Shown: in pieces, positions 11,500 to 24,340 of the stretch | Layout of the letters: every line of letters starts with the position of its first letter | Position numbering within the stretch: position 1 is the stretch's first letter | NCBI GenBank assembly: GCA_027422505.1 | Contig: JAPQWV010000005.1 | Location: forward strand, 9,057,501-9,121,500 | From: Craterostigma plantagineum | Taxonomy: Eukaryota > Streptophyta > Magnoliopsida > Lamiales > Linderniaceae | DNA length: 64,000 bases | Reading direction: 5' to 3' | The notes under the pieces: model-generated | The model's database searches: none | What the model was told of the DNA's origin: nothing | What the model saw: the letters and a program-made list of their open reading frames with translations, nothing else | Made by a program: the position numbers and the translations under genes

Positions 11500-13480
11500 A
11501 AGGTTTAGTCCCGACCCGACGAACCTTGCTGTTCTCGTTTGATGTGTTGCTGAAATTTTCCGTTCAAATAGATACGCGGATCATCCAAAGATCACTAGAT
11601 CCATGCCATCTATGTAAAGTATACTGTAAACTCACGTTCAAGCGTGAAGTTATGAACCGCGGGGAGACAACTGATGCGATTTCTCACCACGGCGCTGCAC
11701 TACGCCGGACTGCTCGCAATGAGACGGTGTTCCGACCGTGCATGCGCTCAGTTTGCAAACTCGAACCAAGAGTGACTCGTGCTTTTACGCTACGATCGAC
11801 TCAGTGATTTGCACAACCGAGATCATTTCGGGTTCGTTTATGTCGTTTCTTACAACCCTAGCGTTTCATTCCGGGAATCTAGAAAGTCCATGTAAATACA
11901 GTTTCTAAAACTCACATTTTGACATTTTATTAATATCTCCAAGCCCGTTAAACAAATATACATCTCTATTTGTTTGACATTGTCTCAGTGATCCTTTTTA
12001 AGCCCGACTCTCTTGGTTCGTCTCAACCCGGCACTGGGAGGAATCCAAGAGTTCGGTATTCACCTAGCCAATCTCGTGGTACTGAACAGATTCGTGTTGA
12101 GTTCGAATTTGATATAATCATAATCAACGAACCGACTATAGATTGCCATCGTACGTATAGACCCTTCACATATGTCCCGGTCGAGTGAGAGTCATGGTTA
12201 CGTAAAACTCAGGTACTTGACTCTGTGACTGATTCGTGACTGACGAAATTACTAAACTGCACTACACGTCGCACGTGAGTCAGTTTATTGCTCTGGCCAG
12301 AGGCTTTGTAATTTCTCATCCGCGAATATGCATAGGACATATTTCTCGATTACTAACGAGACTGTGAATCCCTCACGACTGCCAGTGCCCAGCAGCTACC
12401 CTTCGTTGTCTAGACCACATGTTGCCACTGACCCATGTTCGACCCCGAACAATGCGGGCCTAGCAAACTAGTGCCAATCAAGACCCTGAAATCAACTTTG
12501 TCAAAGACCCTTTTGTCCAAGATCCACTACTGTAGTCAACCTATCGATCACTGACGCTTCCCAGAGTAATAGGTCATGTGATCGTCGATTACGATTCGTG
12601 TCCAAATACAAGTTAATCACCAACTCAACTTATACAATGTTACGACCTTCCACTATCCAAGTGAATGATGGGCACAATCATTTAGGAGTAACTATGAAAT
12701 AAGTAATGATCTCCATTAAGTCACCCATTGAAGTCTAAGACTTATGGACGTATTTACTATCAGAGAATAATAGCTCAGCGGTGCCCTCTCTCTCATCCCA
12801 TGAGAATCGGTGACTAAACTCGCTATATTTGGTTTTATTTAGTTACCGCCTAACCGGATGCCAAGTAAGAACTGATGGTAAATAAATAATATGCCTAGAT
12901 AGAATGCAATGTCAAACAGTTATTCCACAAAGAAATATTCCAATACAATATTCTCATATACGGCGAATAATACATCAATAATTGTGTGCCCTATTCATTT
13001 TATCCGGGAATGGCATTCCGAAGGCACACCCCTAACGAAAATGTCAAAAAATGATCTAAATTGCTATCACGATGAATTTGCCGAACGAATGGGCTGAACT
13101 GTATCATTGTATAAGATTTCTCCAAAAAATACAAAGATAATTGAATTTTATGAGAGATCATATTGAGAATTTTGGAGAATATTCTGATTTCCATTCAAAC
13201 TTACCTTGGAAAATAAGAAGTAGAATATGCATTCGTTATAAAATGGAATTTATCGTGCTTAATAAACACGACTACATTTCGTGGCAGACCACGTGTGAAC
13301 GTGTAGTCCCAATCATTATAGTTTTTCATGAAATCAGAAAAGTTGTGAATGTGTTGGTGAAATCAATTTACACATTTCGTTGCATGACTCAGAATATTTT
13401 TCTCTTTAATTGGTGTAAAAATATTTTTCCTAAAAAGGCGGTTTTTGTTTTTGTTTTTTATAACTGAAAATGTTTTTATC
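11500..13480. other. retroelement-like, non-coding
   Basis: Moderately GC-balanced sequence without long frames. The text around 12750-12900 (CCCTCTCTCTCATCCCATGAG and on) has the look of a copia LTR. I could not match an LTR pair. Confidence 0.3.
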
Positions 13481-14420
13481 TGAGGGGTTCAATTCGCCAA
13501 ATTTTTCCAACCCGTGAAATTCCTACTTCGCGAATTCTCCTCCTAGTTCCTCCCTCTCAATTCGCCAAATCCTTATTTCGCGAATCCGTTCAACTCACGT
13601 GTCTCATGGAGTTCGCGACGAATTCCCTCTCCGAGCTCGCGAACTGCCATTTCGCGAATCGCTCCGACTTCGTGAACTACCAAGGCCGTGAGCGGTTCGC
13701 CAAGTAGAGTTCGTGAAGTAGCCGTGGCATGTGAAGTTCCGATTTCGCGAACTCGGGTTCCTGTGGATTCGCCAACCTATTTCGCAAGATTTTGCATGGA
13801 TTCGCCAATTAAGCTCGGTTCGCGAAGTTGCCAAGTTCGCCAACCGAGTTCGCCAAGCTGTGGTTCGCGAAGTCTAGAACTTCACCCAATTCGCGAAACT
13901 CTTGGATTCGCCAAGTTAGACCCATGCATGCCCACTTCGCGAACTTTAGAGGCTTCAAATTGATTCGTGACTTGTTGAACCCACGAAATTCCTACTTCGC
14001 AAATCCATGCAAGCGGCCACCTTGGATTCGCGATCCTCCTCATAGTTCGCCAAATTACTTAGCCAAGGGTTCGTGAAGTCTATTGCACCTTATGGATTCG
14101 TGAAACTCATATGATTCGCCAAATGTGATCATTCGTGAAGCCCATCCAATTCGCCAAGCTCATTTTCTTACCCTCAATTCGTGAAGTACATCCCTCGGTC
14201 CATATCGCGAAACCCCATGGTTCGCCAACCATGATCAATTCGTGAAGTACATCCCTCGGTCCATATCGCGAAACCCCATGGTTCGCCAACCATGATCAAT
14301 TCGCAAAGCTACCCTAAACTAAGGGTTCGCGAAGTGTTAGGGCTCGCGACTTGGGTTCGCGGAGTCCCCGTTTCACGACCCTTAACGTGCCAAAACACCT
14401 TGCAATTCACGAAACCTCAA
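13480..14420. repeat. dense TTCGCGAA / TTCGCCAA / TTCGTGAA motif field
   Basis: About 940 bp in which an 8-bp core (TTCGCGAA, a perfect palindrome, and near variants TTCGCCAA and TTCGTGAA) recurs roughly every 15-40 bp in unique flanking sequence. Spacing is irregular, so it is not a simple satellite. The region may be part of a long LTR ending near 15166. Confidence 0.75.
14175..14296. repeat. 61-bp perfect tandem duplication
   Basis: The unit beginning CAATTCGTGAAGTACATCCC at 14175 is repeated at 14236, giving two copies of a 61-bp period inside the TTCGCGAA field. Confidence 0.9.
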
Positions 14421-15166
14421 AACCTTTCAACTTAAATGTCCACTTTTCTAAAACACGATGAACTCCCTAAGAACCTCAAGAACCCTAAAATCTCGATTAT
14501 CATAGAACACGAGTTTATGCTTATTTCTAGTTTTTTTTTTTTAACTTCTTAAACACGTCATATTAGCATATAGAATCTAAATCATAAGCTAAAACCGTAA
14601 ACCACATAGTAGAAATTATACCTTCTTCCCAAAGCTCAAGCTCGATTCTCTCCCATCTCTCTTCCTTTGTTAATTCGTTCTTTTAGTGTGAGACGTGGGT
14701 TGTAATGTTAGAAAATATCTTAAGCTAATGAGGTATGGGAGATGAAACCTATCTTGACGTGATTTTACTTGATTTGAGGAACTTTGTCTCAAAAAATCTA
14801 TCTCTAATGGTTTGAGCTCAAATGTTAAATTTTAATTCCTTAGTCCAATTACAATCTTAGCCCATTCCTATCCCAACATATATTATTATCTCTATTTTCG
14901 AGTATTTCTCCTAAGTTAGATATTGTCTAAGCAAATAACTAGTTTCATGAAATAATTAAAATCACTAAGCACATAATTTCATAAAATCCACGTAGACACA
15001 TAATCAATGCACCAATATCACACAATCGCACAGGCACATAATTAATTCACGAAATTCATGTAGTCATATAAACATAAAACGTGCTACGCAATTTATGAAA
15101 TCACGTAGGCATAAAATACGCGTGCAAATTTATCGGCTAACTGGCCTACGGGGCTCGGGTGCTACA
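14421..15166. mobile_element. possible end of a long gypsy-type LTR
   Basis: On the minus strand the sequence at 15166 begins TGTAGCACCCGAGCCCC. This parallels the minus-strand start TGTAGCGCCCCGTTTCC of the solo LTR at 48440-51495. Both regions also carry dense short motif fields. The opposite end was not located. Confidence 0.4.
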
Positions 15167-15430
15167 TTATTCACCTTAAGATAGTATTATTAGGCAATAC
15201 TACAATTTGATTCTTCCGTGTCATGTAAATCTGAAAAGGGTTCTTGTCATCACAAAATACATAGTTGCCCGTGAGTCTAATAACAGACTTTCTTATATCC
15301 TAACCTGTGCAAATTATATATAAACAAATACCTTCATCATTCTCGAACTATTGTATTGATTCTCCATTATCCAGTGGCTGATTGGCTACTGACTGGTTAA
15401 GTAAGGCCTTCAAACTTTTCAATTGAGAGG
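15167..15430. other. no gene recognised
   Basis: Short AT-rich stretch between the LTR-like end and the copia gag remnant. Confidence 0.35.
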
Positions 15431-16477
15431 ATGTCATTTGCAACGGAAGCAGTTCTTCCCTTTTGTATGCAATGCATGTACTCGTCTGATGTTGTCTTGC
15501 AAGTCTCATCAGTCATACATTGGTTCACTCTTGCAGCTTTAGGCCTTTGCTTATGCCTGAAACCTGGTGGATAACCATGAATCTAAAACATGTTTCAATG
15601 GTGTGGTCCCTTTTATTACAATGAGTACATAGAGACCTTCCTACATCCCTTCTCTGAACAGAGGTTCCTTGCTTGACCAACTCTTGCTCATTCCTGGCTG
15701 CCATCATTTCCATGATGTTGATCATCGGGCCTTTGAGTCAGCCCGGGACCCATTGATCTCTGCTTCTATTCTTGGATCAACAAGGAGAATACCTTGTTAA
15801 TTGAGGGCAAAGGATCCATAAGTAAAACTTGCCTTCTTACCTGTGCAAAAGTATCATTATGCCCCATCAAGAAAGTTAAAAACATATTCTTCATCGATGT
15901 GAGCATTCATCTCTTTGATACCACCTCCACAGGTACACACACATGTTGGTCTATATTAGCCAATTCGTCCCGTAAGGTCTTGAGCTTATTGAAATAGACT
16001 GCAATATTATTGGATCCCTGGGTTAGATTGATCAGCTCCCTTTTCAATTGAAAGATTTGAGGTTTGTTTATCTGCTTAAATATTTCTTCGAGATATAACC
16101 AAATTTCTCTAAGAAATGACCACATTATTGTTCCTTTTCCATGCGCTTATCTGATCTTGCGTTCCTACAGGATTTTGATCATCAGCGATTAGCGCCTTCA
16201 AGTCTCCATTAACAAATCCCTCCTTATTTTTTCCTATGACGGCGATCATCGCAGCTCTGCTTCAAGTGGCATAATTGTCCCCGTTTAGCTGCTCGTGAAC
16301 GAGAATATGCCCAGAGGTATTGTTGTTGTTCAAAAACAACGATCACTGATTACCACGTTTGAGCTTGTTCCAATTGCGGCTGATGAAGATGACATTGCTA
16401 CAACAATCGAAGGGTTAGCGCAGCTAAGACGAAGATGAAATTGAATGTTGATGTTCGCAGCTTGGAAGGAGCTTATA
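15431..16477 (-). pseudogene. copia gag polyprotein fragment with zinc knuckle
   Basis: On the minus strand, reading from the right: an initiating segment MSSSSAAIGTSS near 16396, a gag (UBN2-type) segment with YFNKLKTLRDEL at 15907-16125, and a zinc knuckle CTHCNKRDHTIETC (CX2CX4HX4C) at 15525-15725. The reading is broken between pieces. Integrase and RT are not present to the left, so the element is truncated. Confidence 0.8.
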
Positions 16478-16489
16478 GCTCTGATACCA
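16478..16489 (-). other. retrotransposon primer binding site (initiator tRNA-Met)
   Basis: The minus strand reads TGGTATCAGAGC, which is complementary to the 3' end of plant initiator tRNA-Met. This is the standard copia primer site. It lies just upstream of the gag start and fixes the inner edge of a 5' LTR that begins at about 16490. Confidence 0.9.
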
Positions 16490-16960
16490 TAATAAAATTT
16501 GTATCGAAAAGAATTTAAACGCAGATATTTAATGTAGTCATAGTTAGGATTTGAATCCTGCATCCATAATCAAAAGATAATTCCTTTTATTGATTATTGG
16601 TGAAGAAGATCCTAAGATGATAATGATGGAGAAAAGAACTTAAAAAGAAAAAAACAATCAAATCTGCTATTTATAATGAAGTTGTCGCCAGCTCTTCACC
16701 AACGATCACAACCACCAACGCCCTTGCTAATGTACAGAAGTCGCGATACCCGATGCAACTCTATAAGTGGAATAACAACTTAGATGTAAAAGGCGTATTT
16801 TAAATCCTTTAAAGAATAAAGCTTCCTTTAAGGACTAACATTCACGATAAAGGTTAATATGAGTTGAGATAATTTGGCGGGTGAACGGACGAGATTTCTG
16901 TGGCGGGTCAACGAGCGGGTTTGTATATACCGTGATTGTGTCCCTCAAATCTAAATCATG
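16490..16960 (-). mobile_element. probable 5' LTR of the truncated copia element
   Basis: Inferred from the adjoining primer binding site. No second LTR was found to set the outer limit, so the right boundary is a guess. Confidence 0.4.
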
Positions 16961-17499
16961 GGTCGCTGCATATTCCGAAAACCTTAAGGACTAAATTTTG
17001 ATTGGGGGTGTATTTTTTAATAACACTAACCATGATTTGGTTGGGGGACCTGATCATGATCTGTACATAATTGAAAAGATATATGTGATTAGAACTATGT
17101 AGTTTTGTACATATGTACGTGTTTTTGTTATTAAATGCGTGGAATCAGTTCCATTATCGTTAAAGTTGTGGTTCATTGAGCACCGATATACGCAAGATGT
17201 CTTAGATTAGATGAAGATGATTATAGCTTTACTTCTTGTGTCAAGTCTGATTAACGAATGTCGAGGTAAGTAATGATATGTTATTCTCGCTCAATTCGAA
17301 TGTTTGAGAAAATGGTTTCTTTTTTGAGACACATGAAGAGTTGGCAGTGATGGTCAAAGGGAAGAAAGTTTAGAGAATTGTTATCACACGGCCATAGGTT
17401 GCCTCGAATCCACGTAGATTATTAACCATTGTCTCAGAGGATAAGCTCCATTAATTAAATTAATTCTTCACAATTTTGAATCAATGTTTCAACTAAAAT
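16961..17499. other. no gene recognised
   Basis: AT-rich sequence with no conserved frame. Confidence 0.35.
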
Positions 17500-18200
17500 T
17501 AAAATAAAAATGTGCCTAAGAGGGGGGTTGAATTAGGCTTATGAAAATTTATGATTCTTCTTTTCACAAATTCTAAGATGTAGTGACTTAGAGATGCCTA
17601 CTAATGCTTGTGATGAATGCCTGATATATCCTAGTTACGTCCGATGTGTGTCGGGTCTGTCTCACTGCAAAAAGGAAATAACTGTAAAGTCAATGCAAGA
17701 CAGGATTTTTGTAGAGTTATATCCCCAACTGGGGTTTACTCCTCTCCTAGAGGTTTGCTCCTCAAGAGTTTAACCAATCACTATAATACACCGTAGCTGG
17801 ATACAAAACTGATTGATTAGCCCAATACACAACCGAAACAAGTCGAACACTAGATACACTTGGTTACCACACACCGAGTTTCGTTTATGGGAATCTCCAA
17901 TTCCTGTCAGAACACAGCTCGCCACCAAAGCCTGGAACTCGTCCTTCCCTTCACGTGTGCATAACGTCGACCTTGCCTTCTTGGTATTGCTCACGTCCGA
18001 AGACAACACGTCGGAAGACAGAATGGTTGGAGGTTGGAATATCTCATTACAGTCAGTACTTCGCAAGTGATCGCTCAGGTAGGCAAAAAGCTATCGCAAA
18101 TGAATGCTCATGAATCTCTCAATGATGTTTCTGCTCAAAACTCTCGTAGTCGTATGTTCGCAAATTCTAAGTGACTCGAAAATATGAAGTGTTGCTCATA
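17500..18200. mobile_element. LTR-like retroelement remnant
   Basis: Contains GCCTAAGAGGGGGGTTGAAT and a run of CTCCTCTCCTAGAGG/CTCAAGAG text similar to copia LTRs and leader regions. There is no open frame of retroviral type. Limits are approximate. Confidence 0.35.
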
Positions 18201-19740
18201 TATAAACCTTTTCATTCAACACTCTACATGGAAAATCAGATCATAATATTAATCACAAAATCAAGCATATAATTCATGTAATTTTCGAGTAGTCAATATG
18301 CCATGTAGATCATGCTCACAATAAAAGTTCACAACGGTCATAAGCTCATTAAAGCATGATTATAATCCATATAAAAGCGCAGATTCATTCTCAAGGCATA
18401 TTCAATTATTTTGAATTATATTTACCATAACAGAACTTTCCATATGTGATTCCCTACTATCAATTTATAGAATAAGTCAATCCAGATTTACTTTCCATGT
18501 TTAGCACACGAGATAGCAACATATCAAACATTTTCCATGTTTAGCACATAGTATCAAATCAATATATTTATCATGTTTAGCACATAAATCAGATCAGAAC
18601 ATATATATCCGAATTGCTTAACTTCCTAAAGATCATATCTCTTTTAGCACATACCATATGTTTCCATCTTATCCACAAAGTCAATCAATCAAACCTTCCC
18701 TAATTATAATATCCTAATCAGCTTAAGGAAAGATATCAAACCGATTTCGCACAATTAATTCAGTGGGATGTATTTAAAAAGTCGTAGATGCAAGTTTCAC
18801 TCAGGAATAAACGATTCTCAACGGATATATCACTTTTCATATTTAGACAACATATTTTTCTTATATAATCCGGTAGTATATCTCACACGTTTTTTTCATA
18901 AATAGCACAGAACGATATATCCTATCATATGAAACGTCTATAACATGCGATCACATAGTTTCATCAATAAATCATAGAATCACATGCCAATCAAATATGA
19001 AACTTTAACTATTTTATAACTCATAATTCATGCATGGTCAAATATTATCATGCACTTAGACATTATATTAATCATTCACCGAATTGTTTAATTTATAGAT
19101 GTAACGTAATTACAATTACAGTTCATCAAAACTCTCTAACGCTCATGGACCAAAAAGGTCAACATAAAATATAAGGGGAAGTTCAACACGACCATATATT
19201 TAGACTGATTTCTTTCATATCTAAACTTAGAAGCGTAAATTTTTCTCTTTATGGGTCATCATGGGGAGTCTTACAAATGACTTAGTGGTTTGTGCGCTTT
19301 ATACCATGCTAAATGAGTATATGCCTAAAAAAATGAAATTCGATGACAATGTATCATAATTTAATTTATATATTTTATCTCCAAAGTTCTACTTCATATT
19401 CTTTTCCGTTCCTGAATTAGACAGTTCTCACATATCATTGTGTCAACGATATCTAGTTAGATGAAGATATCTATCAAGAATTCAATTTTCATTATCTTCT
19501 CCAGTCATATGTAGTTGTTGTATTTAAAAAAAAAGGAAATTCCTCAATCACAAATAATCTAGGAATTTAAATCATCTCCGAAACTCGAAAATCGGCATGC
19601 ATTTCTATCTTCAATGTTTTCCAGATCAGAGGGTGTTCGTAAGAGATATCCAATAGTTAATCTTGAATAATAACACACACACACACGCACATATTACTAC
19701 GAGCATAGAGATGAATATTAATGTATTATAACAAGGCACG

Positions 19741-19773
<33 letters not shown>

Positions 19774-19895
19774 TAAATTAAAAGAATGTTCATTGATGCA
19801 ACGCCGCAAGACTAACACAAATGTCTTGCCTGCAATTAATACGTGTTCTTTTACACACGCACACAACACATTCATAGACGTATCGGTGAGTTAAA
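18201..19895. other. AT-rich intergenic
   Basis: No gene recognised. Includes repeated TTTCCATGTTTAGCACA phrases at 18495-18580, a CA tract near 19674-19686 and a TA microsatellite at 19741-19764. Confidence 0.5.
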
Positions 19896-20138
19896 TCATT
19901 TCTGGAAAAGCTTATTCTTATTACACTTGAGTTTGATCCAATGCAGGCTTGCAGACGCGCCTTCCTTAACCTTCTTCGCAGCATCTTTGGTCTTCTCCGA
20001 GGCAACTTCCTTTGTTCGCTCGAACTTTTCGCTCATTCTCTTCGTTAGCTTCGGCTTAGGACCGCCGAGCCTCTTTGGTTCGGACGCAGGCTTCGATTTA
20101 GGAGTGGTTGGGGTCCATGGGTTATCGTTCAAAGACAT
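19896..20138 (-). CDS. small conserved plant protein, 80 aa, function unknown
   Basis: Starts MSLNDNPWTPTTPKS and ends in a lysine-rich tail. The C-terminal half, with KRMSEKFERTKEVASEKT followed by KKVKEGASASLHWIK, matches the pattern of a family of small plant proteins of unknown function that end in KVKxGxSxGxxWIKxKxxK. There is no signal peptide or membrane segment. The central part is predicted helical, charged and coiled-coil-like. An upstream in-frame Met (20249) exists, but the internal start matches family length and is preferred. A TATATA stretch lies about 215 bp upstream, directly beside a Mutator-like MITE (20374-20755). Family membership is recalled, not searched. Confidence 0.75.
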   Translation of the reverse strand: MSLNDNPWTPTTPKSKPASEPKRLGGPKPKLTKRMSEKFERTKEVASEKTKDAAKKVKEGASASLHWIKLKCNKNKLFQK

Positions 20139-20373
20139 TGTCTTCTCTTTAGATCTAAACGTTATGAGAAGATAATGTCCAGGAATGCGTTGTTTCAGAG
20201 AGATAGAGAGCAGAAAAGAATGAGGGTTAGTTTCTTTTGAATCGTCCATAGATATTTGGTATTGATTGATTTTAATGTTTCTATCATATTTTTAGTTATC
20301 ATCTTCCATCACATGTTTTCCTTGAACTCAGGAGAACGCAGGATTATTGTCATTATTATATAGGGTTTTATTG

Positions 20374-20755
20374 GATTTTGGGGACTTTACACATAAATAC
20401 CCCCTCTGCAAAAAAAACTTGTAATTTAGTACCATGTCAGCATTATTTATATGTAGGTACCTAACAGAATAAATTTTTTGCATATAGGTACCCGATCCCG
20501 CCGCAGGTACGCCGTATTAGCACATTTAGGTACCCTATAGCAACATATTGTGGTACGTAATACGTTTAGAAAATGGTACGCCGTATTAGCACATTTAGGT
20601 ACCATATAGAAACCGTATAGGGTACCATATAAAGGCGTGACATGGTCACATAAACTGGTACAAACAGTAAGTCGGGTACCTATCTGTAAAAATTTCTGAC
20701 ATAGGTAATGATTTGTAAGTTTTTATTCAAGTAGGTATTTATGTGTAGATTACAC
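20374..20755. mobile_element. Mutator-like MITE in the upstream region of the 80-aa gene
   Basis: Flanked by the perfect 10-bp repeat GGTTTTATTG (20364-20373 and 20756-20765). Inverted terminal regions share ACACATAAATACC. Two copies of GTACGCCGTATTAGCACATT lie inside. There is no coding capacity. Confidence 0.8.
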
Positions 20756-21129
20756 GGTTTTATTGTTTTTATAATTGTTTTAAAGCTGATTTTTTTTATC
20801 AACATATTGATTTAATTACCATAATCAAAACAGTGTTATGATGAGCATTGACAAGATCATGAGATCGATACTGTCAACTAGATCAGATTAAAATTATAAA
20901 CGTATTTTGTAAATAATGAATTGTGATAATTACATTTACAATGAAGTCGTGTATGTATACAGTCCTGCTACTGCTACGTTACATTTCAATCATACTTATG
21001 TCCAATTCACACACCTACCTAAGAACACTTATCACAAACTGGTCCTAAGAGGAGTATAGACACCCCCACTCAAATTTGGTGTCCATACAAGTTTAAAACA
21101 CCGAATTTGGACAACAAATACTCAAACTG

Positions 21130-21750
21130 ATCCATTACAAGTGTTTTCCTCAGAGGACGAGTATTCACTCTTGATCACCACATTCTCTTGAATCTTCTCT
21201 CTTATGAGGTGACAATCCACTTTATATGCTTTGTTCTCTCGTGAAACACAGGGTTCGCAACTATTTGTATGACAGACTTGATATCTGAGAAAATAGTGAC
21301 TTGTTTGCCTCATTGAATTCCCAAGTCATTAAGCTTATCAGCCATAGCACATATTTGATGACCATTGCCATGGCTCGATATTCTGTCTTGGCTGAACTCC
21401 TATCAAAAGTCTTCTGCTTTTTTGCTTTTCATGATATCAATAAGTCTCCGAGGAAGACTAGGTATCATGTCAATGACCTTCTTGTGTTTGGACAAGCTGC
21501 CCAATCTGCATCACAATAGGCCTTTAGACATTTTTAATTATCAGCTTTAAGGGATAATCCCAGACCTGGTTTTTCCTTTAAGTACCTCAGTACTCTATGT
21601 AGAACATCAAAGTGAACTTTCCTTGGTTTATGAATGTATTGTGTCAGAATATGAACTGCATATGATATATCAGGTTTAGTCAAACAGAAATAAATCAACT
21701 TACCAACTATCCTTTGATATAGCCGCTTATCATCATCTGTGCATACCATA
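21130..21750 (-). pseudogene. copia RT C-terminus and RNase H
   Basis: Frames include LYQRIVGKLIYFCLTKPDISYAV and HFDVLHRVLRYLK, typical of the RT/RNase H junction. Further left come DADWA and SSAKTEYRAMA, the RNase H active-site region. The reading is broken. Confidence 0.85.
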
Positions 21751-22096
21751 CTTGTATCAGTAGAGCAAATAATAGCAATTATTTAAAGCAGAAAATTTAT
21801 CAATAATAGTATTAGCAGTAGCATGAAGTTTATCATGTACCCATTATTCTCAACAGCATTGACCACATCATTTTGAGCAGAAGAACTTATAGTATTAAAA
21901 CTATGAGCTTCAAATGTATCATCAAGTCTAACATTCTGCTCAAGTGGTATGCTAAGAGGTTTGAACCTAACATCCTAGTTTCTCCTAACAATTCCAACAC
22001 ATACTTCCTTTGATTAAGAACAATTCCTTTCCCAGACCTTGCAACCTCTATTTCCAAAAAATACTTTAGTTCTCCTAAGTGTTTTCTTCTAAAGCA

Positions 22097-22717
22097 TCAA
22101 ATTATTCCTTCATTGCTCTCTACCACTTCACAGAAGATCATATGCACATTATTCCCAGTTATCACAATATCATCCACATAGACTAATAATGCAGTCGAAT
22201 CTCTCCCCCTGGATTTAACAAACAAAGTATAATCATTCTTTGATTGTTCAAAACCAAAAGTATGTAATGTCATAGTAAATTTACTATTCCATTGCCGAAG
22301 GGACAGTCTTAAGCCATATAGTGACTTTTCAAGCTTACAAAGCTTAATACTATAACCTAGTGCCTTCAATTTTGGTGGCATATTCATATACACTTCCTCA
22401 AGTAATTCTCCCTGCAAAAATGCATTAGTAACATCCATGTGCCAAAGTGGCCAATCATAAATAGCAGCAAGGGATATTATCGGCCTAATACTAACATGAT
22501 TGGCTACAGGGGCAAAAGTCTCACTAAAGTCTACTCCCTCAATATGATTTAAACCCTTAGCAACTAACCTTGCTTTATAACTTTCAATTGACCCATCAGC
22601 CTTATACGTAGTTGAATATACCCATCTACATCCTATAGGTTTCATACATTTCGAAAGACCTATCGTTGCGAACGTTAGGAAGTGTAGAATTATTCTGGAA
22701 AGTTTGGTATTGATCAA
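22097..22717 (-). pseudogene. copia reverse transcriptase core
   Basis: A long open segment with YKARLVAKGLNHIEGVDF, SETFAPVA, WHMDVTNAFLQGEL and the catalytic LLVYVDDIVITGN block. This is the best preserved coding part of the copia element. It terminates early and is not joined to a full pol. Confidence 0.92.
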
Positions 22718-23648
22718 AAATCATTTCGGTCTCCAAATAATCGAAAAACGTCTGGTTGCCGCTTTGTTCGATTAATTTGGATCTAAATTATTAATTCGAA
22801 TAAATTGGAAATAAATTCGAATTTTGATAATTCGAATTAACCGCGATCTCCCGAGGCAGAGGATACTTGCAAGAGTGTGACTGGTTAGCAGTATTAGAAA
22901 ATGGAGTTACGTAATCTTTGAGCAAATTAGGAGGTTGCTAGCTCTACTGGTTCTTATTAGAGAAAACATTCCTCCCCCACATTGGGCAGGGTCTTCCTGA
23001 TCTCCAGAGGGATCAGGTTCTATCTCATTTCCCCTTGATTCACCTTCACCTGCATCACTTATAGATGAATCATTGTTATGTATACCAGAATTATCACCAT
23101 GGTTTGTTGACCAAATGTCACTGTAAGGTTCCTTGAACACATGGTCATCTGTATTCTTTACCCTTGCAGTCTTACTATCACTGTCACTGTTTTGAGCAAA
23201 AGTGAACTCGGTTTCATAAAAAGCACATCCGTTGAAGCAATGAAGTTATTTGTGTTGAGATCAAGTAACTTATATGCCTTCTGATTTATAGCATAGCCCA
23301 TAAAAACACATTGTCTTGATTTTTCTATAAACTATCATGATAAGGCAGAACCTTTGCAAAACATAAACATCCAAATATTCTTAAGTCATGGAAACTTGGT
23401 TCTTTCTCATAGAGCACATAAAAGGGAGTTTCCCTATAAGCAAGCGAAGTTGGAGTCCTATTAATCAGATATATTGCTGTTTTTATGCATTATCCCCAAT
23501 ACTTAATAGGAACATGAGGTTGAAATTTCAAAGCTCGATCATGTTTCCTATCTACAACACCATTTTGTTGTGGTGTATAAGAGCATGTGCTTTGATGAAT
23601 GATACCTAGAGCTTCAAACATCTTAGTGCATTATGTGCTAAAAATTTC

Positions 23649-23849
23649 TTAGGCATTATCAGGTCTATTGATTCTGATTTTGGCTGAAAACTGATTTTGC
23701 ACATAGAATATGAAATTTCTAATAATACCAAGCACTTCTGACTTATTATTCATCAAGAATGCCCACGTAGCCCGTGAGTAATCATCAACTACAGTCAAGA
23801 AATACCTCTCACCTTTATATGTTGGCTCTCTATATGGTCCCACATCCAT
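23649..23849 (-). pseudogene. copia integrase core fragment
   Basis: The frame reads DVGPYREPTYKGERYFLTVVDDYSR, the first part of the integrase DDE domain with the conserved FLTVVDDYSRATW. It is preceded by a broken zinc-binding region. Confidence 0.85.
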
Positions 23850-24340
23850 ATGGACTAATTCTTTATAGAACTAGTTATATTGATTCTTTCTGGAAATTTG
23901 GTCCTAGTGTGCTTTGCCAATGTGCATGTGGAACAATATTTATGATTTCCATCTACTTTCAAATGCATACCAGATAGAAAACCAAGTTTGCTAAAAGAAA
24001 TATGACCAAATCACTAGCAACACTTTATTACAATGAGCATTATTGACTATAACAGAATGATTTAGCTCACTGCAAACATTCTTAACATTCTCACGTCTAC
24101 TATAAACTTTGTCCAAGTAGTATAAGCCACTCCAGTTCCTACCAGTCCCCTTTATCATGCCAGTCCCAAGTTCCAAAAAGGAGGTAAAAGGTAACATATA
24201 CATTAGCATCCCTAGATAACCTAGATACAGATAGCAGATTTAAATGAAATTCAGGCACAAATAGCACATCAAACAACTACAAACTCCCAGTCAAAGTCAC
24301 AGAGCCAGAGTTGGCAGCTAATACTAGGTTATCATTAGGC

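Noticed and set aside
13480..14420. CRISPR-like regularly recurring short motif
   Set aside because: The spacing is irregular, the motif is only 8 bp and variable, and this is a plant nuclear genome.
16490..16960. Complete copia element with paired LTRs
   Set aside because: Only the primer site and gag are present. No partner LTR or pol was found to the left.
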